From Runella rosea (GTDB lineage Bacteria; Bacteroidota; Bacteroidia; Cytophagales; Spirosomataceae), in the NCBI RefSeq assembly GCF_003325355.1, contig NZ_CP030850.1, forward strand, positions 3,100,001-3,164,000: a stretch of DNA of 64,000 nt, read 5' to 3'. A model generated the notes under the pieces. The model worked only from the letters and a program-made list of their open reading frames with translations. It was not told where the DNA came from and did not search any database. A program made the translations under genes and the position numbers. Shown here one piece after another: positions 33,122-39,538 of this stretch (its first letter is position 1; each line of letters opens with the position of its first letter).

Positions 33122-34015
33122 ATGCCCAAAGAAAGACCCTCGAAACCGCCGCTCCTATTGACCGTCACCGAAACCGCCGAATTGATGGCGTTTCTGGTGG
33201 CAAAACTTCCCCATAAAAACCGCAACAACATCAAAACGCTGCTGCGCGACCGGCATATTTTGGTCGAAGGCCGGGTACAGACGAAGTACAATTATTCATT
33301 GCAACCCAATCAACGCGTGGAAGTACGCTGGACCCAAGGTTCTAAAGAAAGCATATATCGCGGCCTAACGATTTTGTTTGAAGATGCGCATTTGATTGTC
33401 ATTGAAAAACAGGAAGGTCTCCTTTCCATTTCGGCCAACAATAAGGAATCCCAAACAGCTTACAACACGCTGAGTGCGCACGTCAAGAAGCAAAATCCCG
33501 CCAACAAAATCTTCATCGTTCACCGCCTCGACCGCGACACGTCGGGCGTGATGGTATTTGCCAAAAGTGAAAGGGTGAAGGCATTGTTGCAAGAAAGCTG
33601 GGAGCCTACCACCAAAGAGCGCACCTACATCGCCGTGGCCGAAAAGCCTTTCAAAGAGCTCTCGGGCACCATCACGTCGTATCTGAATGAAAGCAAGGCG
33701 CTCATTATGTATTCGAGTCAAAACCCCGCTCAGGGGCAATTGGCAATCACGCATTATGAAGTGTTGAAGCAAAATGCCGATTTTTCGTTGTTGAAAGTCA
33801 ACCTCGAAACGGGGCGTAAAAATCAGATTCGGGTCCATTTACAAGACTTAGGACATTCTATTGTTGGTGATAAAAAATACGGGGCCGTCACGAACCCCAT
33901 CGCCCGCTTGGGCCTACACGCGTGGGTTTTGGCCTTTGTTCATCCAATAACTCACGAAAAACTTCGTTTTGAAACTACGATTCCAAAAAAGTTTTTGGAA
34001 TTATTTCCCCGATAA
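33122..34015 (+). CDS. RluA-family RNA pseudouridine synthase
   Basis: 297 residues. The N-terminal part (residues 10-75) is S4-like (AFLVAKLPHKNRNNIKTLLR, HILVEGRVQ), giving RNA binding. The catalytic core carries H134-R-L-D137-R-D-T-S-G, with Asp137 the nucleophile, then YIAVAEKP and RKNQIRVHLQDLGHSIVGDK, the conserved closing motifs. It converts uridine to pseudouridine in rRNA or tRNA; the exact site cannot be told. The gene stands alone behind a long inverted repeat. Confidence 0.92.
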   Translation: MPKERPSKPPLLLTVTETAELMAFLVAKLPHKNRNNIKTLLRDRHILVEGRVQTKYNYSLQPNQRVEVRWTQGSKESIYRGLTILFEDAHLIVIEKQEGLLSISANNKESQTAYNTLSAHVKKQNPANKIFIVHRLDRDTSGVMVFAKSERVKALLQESWEPTTKERTYIAVAEKPFKELSGTITSYLNESKALIMYSSQNPAQGQLAITHYEVLKQNADFSLLKVNLETGRKNQIRVHLQDLGHSIVGDKKYGAVTNPIARLGLHAWVLAFVHPITHEKLRFETTIPKKFLELFPR

Positions 34016-34051
34016 TTAACGTAATTTACTCACCCTTAAACAACTACCAAT

Positions 34052-34165
34052 ATGGCAAAAGATAAGCCTGGCAAGGAAAAGAAAAAAGAGCCAGAAAAAA
34101 CCACCAAAGAGAAAAAAGCTGATAAAAAAGCCAAAAAAGAAGGCAAAAGCAAAAGTACTTTGTAA
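34052..34165 (+). CDS. Lysine-rich 37-residue protein
   Basis: A 37-residue frame (MAKDKPGKEKKKEPEKTTKE, then mostly KK, AK and EK repeats) starts at ATG 34052 and stops at TAA 34163-34165. It is almost only Lys, Glu, Ala, Thr, Ser, Pro and Gly, so it is unfolded and highly basic, similar to small nucleic-acid-associated tails. It ends 10 bases before a very good terminator of its own, which supports a real transcript. No family is recognised; small Lys-rich proteins of this kind occur in many Cytophagales. Confidence 0.55.
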   Translation: MAKDKPGKEKKKEPEKTTKEKKADKKAKKEGKSKSTL

Positions 34166-34175
34166 AGTCAGCCAC

Positions 34176-34210
34176 CATCCCCGGCATCTTGTGTCGGGGA
34201 TGTTTTTTTT
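34176..34210 (+). terminator. Strong rho-independent terminator
   Basis: CATCCCCG (34176-34183) pairs with CGGGGATG (34195-34202) around an 11-base loop, followed directly by eight T. It closes the Lys-rich small gene. Confidence 0.9.
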
Positions 34211-34277
34211 CAGCCCTTTCGTAGATGCTCAATTCCTGTTAACTTTGTTGTAAGTCCTTCACTTCCTCCATTAAACC

Positions 34278-34694
34278 ATGGCTGAAAACAAAACCCAACC
34301 TACCGACCAAAGCGTTGATGCGTTTATTGACGGTATCGACCGCGAGCAGCAACGTACTGACAGCAGCATCGTAGCAGAAATGATGCAACGCGCTACTGGG
34401 AGCAAACCCCGAATGTGGGGCGAAAGCATCATCGGTTTTGGCGACATCCACTACAAATACGCTACTGGCCGCGAAGGGGATTGGTTTTTGGTGGGTTTTT
34501 CTCCCCGCAAACAAAACCTAACGCTTTACCTGACCTGCGGCATCAACAACCTAGAAGAAGAGCTCCAACGCTTGGGCAAACACAAAACCAGCGTGTCGTG
34601 TCTGTACATCAACAAGTTGTCGGACATCAACCTTCTAGTGCTGGAGGAAATCATTCAAAAATCCGTGCAAATAGGCCCAAAAACATTAGTTTAG
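34278..34694 (+). CDS. DUF1801 (YdhG-like) domain protein
   Basis: 138 residues, cytoplasmic, full length for the family. The domain is recognised by PTDQSVDAFIDGIDREQQRT at the N-terminus, MWGESIIGFGDIHYKYATGR in the middle, and SCLYINKLSDINLLVLEEII at the end. The function of DUF1801 is not established; the fold is a small alpha/beta domain found in many bacteria. The next gene begins 50 bases downstream on the same strand, with no obvious functional link. Confidence 0.88.
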   Translation: MAENKTQPTDQSVDAFIDGIDREQQRTDSSIVAEMMQRATGSKPRMWGESIIGFGDIHYKYATGREGDWFLVGFSPRKQNLTLYLTCGINNLEEELQRLGKHKTSVSCLYINKLSDINLLVLEEIIQKSVQIGPKTLV

Positions 34695-34744
34695 CCTTTT
34701 TAGGAGTAAAATCAAGCATTGTACATCGTCATTTATATTTTCCC

Positions 34745-35749
34745 GTGTCATCCAAAACTTTTTTCTGCATTGATGCCCACACCTGCGGCAATCCCGTACG
34801 CGTCGTAGCTGGCGGCGGCCCCATTCTCGAAGGCAAAAACATGAGCGAAAAACGCCAGCATTTTCTGCGCGAATACGACTGGATTCGCAAAGGTCTGATG
34901 TTTGAACCGCGTGGCCACGACATGATGTCGGGCAGTATTCTGTACCCGCCCCACGACCCCGAAAACGACGTGGCGGTGCTGTTTATCGAGACCAGCGGCT
35001 GCCTACCCATGTGCGGCCACGGCACCATCGGCACCATCACCATCGCCATTGAGCATGGTCTCATTCGCCCCAAAACGCCCGGCATCGTACGCATGGAAGC
35101 ACCAGCGGGGTTGGTACTCATCAGCTATGTACAGGAAGGCAACAAAGTCAAATCCGTCAAGCTCGTCAACGTACCCTCCTACCTTGCCGCCGAAGGCATC
35201 GAAGCCGAGTGCCCCGACCTCGGCACGCTCAAAATGGACGTGGCCTACGGAGGTAATTTTTACGCCATCGTCGATGTGCAGGAGAATTTCCCGGGGCTGG
35301 AGCATTATAAAGCTGAACAACTCATTGGTTGGGCGCGTGTATTGCGCCAACGCATCAACGAAAAATACACCTTCGTTCACCCCAACGACCCTACCATCAA
35401 CGGCCTCAGCCACATCGAATGGACGGGCGCGGTCATTGACCCGACCTCCTCGGCCCGCAACGCGGTTTTCTACGGCGACAAGGCCATCGACCGCTCGCCC
35501 TGCGGCACGGGCACTTCGGCACGCATGGCGCAGTGGGCCGCCCAAGGCAAACTCAAAAAAGGCGACCGGTTTATCCACGAAAGCATCATCGGCAGCAAGT
35601 TCATCGGTACGGTCGAAGATTATGCCAAAGTAGGTGACCACGACGCTATCATTCCGGGCGTGGAAGGATGGGCCAAAGTGTACGGTCTCAACACCATCAC
35701 CATCGACCCCGACGACGATCCGTACGCGTATGGGTTTCAGGTGATATGA
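34745..35749 (+). CDS. 4-hydroxyproline 2-epimerase (proline racemase family)
   Basis: 334 residues from GTG 34745, chosen because SSKTFFCIDAHTCGNPVRVV is the family opening and nothing upstream in frame fits. The two catalytic cysteines are present: C90 in LPMCGHGTIG and C253 in SPCGTGTSARM. The family interconverts trans-4-hydroxy-L-proline and cis-4-hydroxy-D-proline, the first step of collagen-derived hydroxyproline catabolism. True proline racemase is less likely because GHGTIG rather than GHDTIG follows the first Cys. The other pathway genes (D-hydroxyproline oxidase, aldehyde dehydrogenase) are not beside it; a DapA-like candidate lyase lies at 11.2-12.1 kb. Confidence 0.88.
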   Translation: MSSKTFFCIDAHTCGNPVRVVAGGGPILEGKNMSEKRQHFLREYDWIRKGLMFEPRGHDMMSGSILYPPHDPENDVAVLFIETSGCLPMCGHGTIGTITIAIEHGLIRPKTPGIVRMEAPAGLVLISYVQEGNKVKSVKLVNVPSYLAAEGIEAECPDLGTLKMDVAYGGNFYAIVDVQENFPGLEHYKAEQLIGWARVLRQRINEKYTFVHPNDPTINGLSHIEWTGAVIDPTSSARNAVFYGDKAIDRSPCGTGTSARMAQWAAQGKLKKGDRFIHESIIGSKFIGTVEDYAKVGDHDAIIPGVEGWAKVYGLNTITIDPDDDPYAYGFQVI

Positions 35750-35895
35750 GAAACGTAATCCTTTCTGTTTAATTAATATCAATTCATAATACCTCAAAAC
35801 ACCACGACAGTTGTTGAAAGAATTACCCATTTTATCCTTTTATAAAAGTGGATGTTCTTTTTTAGCAGGTTATACAATGAAAAAAATACTAAATG

Positions 35896-35921
35896 TAGTT
35901 CCTGACCAAAAACAGGAACTA
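35896..35921 (+). promoter_or_regulatory. Small inverted repeat upstream of the SDR gene
   Basis: TAGTTCCTG (35896-35904) and CAGGAACTA (35913-35921) form a perfect 9-base inverted repeat with an 8-base centre, 22 bases before the ATG at 35944. It could be an operator or a leader hairpin; no T run follows. Confidence 0.35.
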
Positions 35922-35943
35922 ATTAAACCTTTCAGTATATACT

Positions 35944-36708
35944 ATGCTTTCTGAACGACTTAATTTATCTGGAAAAACCGCCGTTGTGACGGGTTCGAGT
36001 CAAGGAATCGGCAAAGCCATCGCCATTGCACTCGCCGAATACGGCGCCAATGTTATTATTCACTATCGTACAGAGCGGAAAGACGCTGAGCAGACAGTCA
36101 AAGAAATGAATCAGCCAAAAGGTAAAGTACCGATTGTAAAAGCTGATTTTTCGAAAAAGGACGGCGTCAAAAATTTTTTCCGTAGCGTTGCTAAAGTAAC
36201 TGATACCGTGGATATTTTGGTCATCAATGCTTCGGTACAGGTGGCTAAAGATTGGCAAGAAGTAACGGAAAGTGAATTTGATTTTCAGGTCAATGCTAAT
36301 TTTAAATCTACTCTTTTGTTGATGCAACAGTTTGCCCCTGCCATGATACAAAAAGGTTGGGGACGAATCCTGACCATTGGCAGCGTGCAGCAAGTTAAGC
36401 CTCACCCCGCCATGATTGTATATGCCGCTACTAAGTCCGCCGTTTTTAATTTAGTGAAAAATGTAGCACTTCAATTAGCCGATAAGGGCATTACCGTCAA
36501 CAACTTAGCCCCTGGTATCATTGATACACCGCGCATCCAAGAACCTGTTCCTAAAATGGAAAAGCGAATCGCTCAACGCATGACCACACCAGAAGGTGGC
36601 ATGGGGCTGCCAGAAGATTGTGCAGGCATGGCTGTATTTCTATGCTCAGACGCTGGCCGCTACATAACGGGGCAAAACCTCTTTGTGGATGGTGGCATGA
36701 GTTTATAA
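35944..36708 (+). CDS. Short-chain dehydrogenase/reductase (SDR) family oxidoreductase
   Basis: 254 residues, a classical SDR. The NAD(P)-binding motif is TGSSQGIGKA near residue 18, NAS (for NNAG) lies in ILVINASVQ, the catalytic Ser is in ILTIGSVQQ, and the Tyr-Lys pair is in YAATKSA. The C-terminus (SDAGRYITGQNLFVDGGMSL) is the family end. Substrate is not readable; the fold covers 3-oxoacyl-ACP reductases and many sugar or steroid reductases. It converges with mnmD and the two stop codons overlap by 6 bases. Confidence 0.92.
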   Translation: MLSERLNLSGKTAVVTGSSQGIGKAIAIALAEYGANVIIHYRTERKDAEQTVKEMNQPKGKVPIVKADFSKKDGVKNFFRSVAKVTDTVDILVINASVQVAKDWQEVTESEFDFQVNANFKSTLLLMQQFAPAMIQKGWGRILTIGSVQQVKPHPAMIVYAATKSAVFNLVKNVALQLADKGITVNNLAPGIIDTPRIQEPVPKMEKRIAQRMTTPEGGMGLPEDCAGMAVFLCSDAGRYITGQNLFVDGGMSL

Positions 36709-37374
36709 AATAGCCCGCAGCACTTCCCGTTTCCATTTTGGTCCGGGGTGTTTTTCAACGGTAAAACCCGCCGCACGTAGGTTTCGTTGCACGTAGCTTT
36801 TTGAACAATAGGTGGTTAGGTTGCCGTTTGATTTTAACAGCGAAGCCAATTGTTCAAAAACCTCCCGCTCCCAAAGTTCTGGCTGGGCCGATGGAGCAAA
36901 AGCATCATAATAAATGGCATCAAATTGAAGTGAAGTCTCGAAATCCTGAAGTTTTGTTCGGCGTTTTTCAAGCGTAAAATACGGAGAGAGTTGAACAGGC
37001 TGTTCCCACTCCGCTTCGTGAAGTTGTAATAATCGATGAGTTTCCAATAGTCCGTCGTAATTCAATCCCGCAACCTGCTCTTCTGCTAACGGATGCACCT
37101 CAACGGTCACGTAGCGAACGGGCACCTGCGCTGCTTCGGCTTCCAACCACGTGAGCAGCGCATTTAGTCCTGTTCCAAAACCCATTTCAAAAACAGTCAG
37201 AGGAGCCGAAATTGGGCTTAACTGATAATGACGAATGGCTTCTTTCAGGCCCAAATCAATGTAAATTGACTGCGATTCCTGCAACGCTCCGTTGACCGAA
37301 TGGTAATATGCATTGAGCGTTTGGTTCAATAATGTATGCGAGCCGTCGGAGGTGAGAATACGTTGAATACTCAT
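36703..37374 (-). CDS. mnmD: MnmD, tRNA (5-aminomethyl-2-thiouridine)(34) methyltransferase
   Basis: 223 residues. It is the stand-alone version of the methyltransferase half of MnmC. The SAM site is VFEMGFGTGLNALLTW near residue 62, and FDAIYYDAFAPSAQPELW near residue 150 carries the D-A-F-x-P motif of the family. It completes the mnm5s2U34 modification of certain tRNAs in the cytoplasm. It starts 4 bases after the end of the MoeB-type gene on the same strand, so the two are probably co-transcribed, linking tRNA wobble modification with a sulfur-transfer activating enzyme. Confidence 0.9.
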   Translation of the reverse strand: MSIQRILTSDGSHTLLNQTLNAYYHSVNGALQESQSIYIDLGLKEAIRHYQLSPISAPLTVFEMGFGTGLNALLTWLEAEAAQVPVRYVTVEVHPLAEEQVAGLNYDGLLETHRLLQLHEAEWEQPVQLSPYFTLEKRRTKLQDFETSLQFDAIYYDAFAPSAQPELWEREVFEQLASLLKSNGNLTTYCSKSYVQRNLRAAGFTVEKHPGPKWKREVLRAIL

Positions 37375-37378
37375 TTTT

Positions 37379-38464
37379 CTAGTGCATTTTCCGAAATGCC
37401 GCCAATCCGCCTTTTAGGTTTTTTAAATTCACAAAACCGTGTTGTTCACGCAGTTGCTGAACGGCTTTTTGGCTCCGCATTCCGCTTTGACAGTGAATAA
37501 CAACCATTTTTTCGCGGCTTATTTGACCCGTAAAATCCGCCAACGCCGACAGAGGCATCAACTCTCCGCCAAGGTTATCAACGGCGTATTCGTTGGTTTC
37601 ACGCACATCTATCAACTGAAAATCAACGTTACTTTTCAGCATTTCAGCCAGCTGTTCGGGTGTCACTTCCGTTTCCAAATCTGGGGTTTTTATCCCGCAA
37701 AATTCATCGTAATCAATCAATTTGTCAATTATAAAACGCGCGGGCAAACGGGGTATTTTTATAATTCTGGTCGTTAAGGTAAGGGCATCCATGACAAACA
37801 ATTTTCCCACCAACGGCTCACCAATGCCCGCTAAGAGTTTAATGGCTTCATTGGCCTGTAAACTCCCGATGATGCCCGGCAAAACGCCCAAAACTCCCGC
37901 TTCGGCGCAATTGGGCGCGAGTTCGGGTGGTGGTGGCGTAGGAAATAAATCGCGGTAGTTCGGGCTATTTTGGTAATTGAATATGGCAACTTGCCCTTCA
38001 AAACGATAAATAGCCCCATAAATAAGCGGTTTGTTTAACAGAACGCAAGCGTCATTGACCAGATAGCGCGTCGGAAAATTATCTGAACCGTCAATAATGA
38101 GGTCGTATTTTTCTAAAATAGCAAGCGCATTTTTAGACGTAAGCTGCTCAAAATAAGGCTCAATTGCACAGAAAGGATTAAGTGATTCTAAACGTTTGAC
38201 GGTTTCTTCTACTTTTGCCTTGCCGATTGATTCTGTTCCGTACAAAATTTGCCGTTGAAGGTTGCTTTCATCGACCCGGTCGCCGTCAATAATGCCGAGC
38301 GTACCCACGCCAGCCGCCGCCAAATACAATAAAATCGGGCTGCCCAGTCCGCCGCATCCAATCACCAGCACCCGCGCCGCTTTCAGCCGTTCCTGTCCTA
38401 CCGACCCAAACTCAGGAATCAGCAAATGGCGATTATAACGACGTAATTCGTCCGTAGTCAGCAT
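37379..38464 (-). CDS. ThiF/MoeB/HesA-type adenylyltransferase with C-terminal rhodanese domain
   Basis: 361 residues. The adenylation domain (residues 1-240) has VLVIGCGGLGSPILLYLAAA for ATP binding, RQILYG, and NCAEAGVLG with the active Cys. The rhodanese domain (about 265-361) has VIHCQSGMRSQKAV with its catalytic Cys. Together they activate and thiolate a ubiquitin-like sulfur carrier for molybdopterin, thiamine or tRNA thiolation. The zinc cysteine motif of E. coli MoeB (YRCLF...) reads YRDLFPTPPPPE here, and the second CxxC is absent, so zinc binding is probably lost. It leads a two-gene operon with mnmD. Confidence 0.9.
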   Translation of the reverse strand: MLTTDELRRYNRHLLIPEFGSVGQERLKAARVLVIGCGGLGSPILLYLAAAGVGTLGIIDGDRVDESNLQRQILYGTESIGKAKVEETVKRLESLNPFCAIEPYFEQLTSKNALAILEKYDLIIDGSDNFPTRYLVNDACVLLNKPLIYGAIYRFEGQVAIFNYQNSPNYRDLFPTPPPPELAPNCAEAGVLGVLPGIIGSLQANEAIKLLAGIGEPLVGKLFVMDALTLTTRIIKIPRLPARFIIDKLIDYDEFCGIKTPDLETEVTPEQLAEMLKSNVDFQLIDVRETNEYAVDNLGGELMPLSALADFTGQISREKMVVIHCQSGMRSQKAVQQLREQHGFVNLKNLKGGLAAFRKMH

Positions 38465-38580
38465 TTGTTAAATTTTGTTAAAGCCCATATTAAACCTTCA
38501 GGCACGGATTTTTCTCTAAGCTACTGTACAAAAGCCTAAGCAGTCACAAAACAAATGTTAAACCTTAAACTAAAAGTTCC

Positions 38581-39462
38581 ATGAAAATCAAAATGTCTTG
38601 GAAAGGCATGACCGCCGCCGCTGGGGTCGCGTTGATGTTGATTGCCTGTAACAAAGAAAACACGGGCCCGATGCCCGAAGAAGAAATCATCTCCGCCGAA
38701 GACAATCAGTCAATTATTGACGAAACAGAAGCGGTTTTTACGTACAATGATGAATTGTTCGGGGGGCTTTCTTCGCTGCGAGAATCGGCTGAAACTGGCA
38801 CCGACAGCGTTGGAAACCCAGGAAAACGTCCGCTCAAGGCCGACAAATGCGCCACCGTTTCCCGTACCGAATCCAACGGGATTATTACCATCGTAGTCGA
38901 TTATGGTACCGCCAAAGAATGCGAAGGTCGAAAAGTAGGTGGTAAAATGACCATTCAAATCCCCGTAAAACCGCCAAGAGATGCATCTGGCTTGTTTACC
39001 CAAAATATTACGTACCAAAACTTCCAACGTGGCCCACGCATTATCAATGGAAAACATACCATCAACTTAGCGCTTGAAAATGGCCGCGTGGTGACCAAAG
39101 AGGACTTTACCGAGACCACCATCACCACCGAAGATGGCAAGACGATTACTTTTAGCAGTACCAAAACCCGAAAAGAAGACGCCAAAGGCACTCCGCTCAA
39201 TCGTGCCGATGACGAAATCCTCGTCACGGGCAGCACCACCGCCACGGGCAGCGACGGCAAAACGTTCAAATCAACCATCACAAAGGTTCTTATTACAAAG
39301 GTAGCCTGCCGAGGCACAGGCGGGATTTTTCCTGTGTCGGGCACTATTGAGATTGAACGCCCCGACAAACCCAAAACGGTGGTTGATTACGGCGACGGCA
39401 ACTGCGACCGCACTTACACCGTTACCTCTGACGGAAAAACCATCACGAAGAGCCGGAAATAA
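38581..39462 (+). CDS. Lipoprotein of unknown function
   Basis: 293 residues. The signal peptide ends in the lipobox LIAC, with Cys23 lipidated, and a short acidic linker follows (PMPEEEIISAEDNQ). The rest is rich in Thr, Lys, Asp and beta-type strands (GKMTIQIPVKP, TETTITTEDGKTITFSSTKT), with two CXXXX-type cysteines near the middle and near the C-terminus. The repeated GKTITF/GKTITKS wording suggests an internal duplication of a beta domain. I do not recognise a family. It stands alone and is followed by a strong two-sided hairpin. Confidence 0.7.
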   Translation: MKIKMSWKGMTAAAGVALMLIACNKENTGPMPEEEIISAEDNQSIIDETEAVFTYNDELFGGLSSLRESAETGTDSVGNPGKRPLKADKCATVSRTESNGIITIVVDYGTAKECEGRKVGGKMTIQIPVKPPRDASGLFTQNITYQNFQRGPRIINGKHTINLALENGRVVTKEDFTETTITTEDGKTITFSSTKTRKEDAKGTPLNRADDEILVTGSTTATGSDGKTFKSTITKVLITKVACRGTGGIFPVSGTIEIERPDKPKTVVDYGDGNCDRTYTVTSDGKTITKSRK

Positions 39463-39476
39463 GCGCTGGTACTGGT

Positions 39477-39521
39477 TTTTTGTTTGACAACTGGTAAAAC
39501 TAACCAGTTGTCAAACAAAAA
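39477..39521. terminator. Perfect 19-base inverted repeat, bidirectional terminator
   Basis: Arms 39477-39495 and 39503-39521 (TTTTTGTTTGACAACTGGT and its complement) enclose a 7-base loop. The flanking A and T runs serve both strands. It lies between the convergent genes ending at 39462 and 39539. Confidence 0.85.
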
Positions 39522-39538
39522 TTAAAAATCATTTACAA

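Noticed and set aside
35878-35955. 25-residue frame (MKKILNVVPDQKQELIKPFS...) before the SDR gene
   Set aside because: It overlaps the SDR start and its middle is the inverted repeat at 35896-35921; a leader peptide is possible but unsupported.
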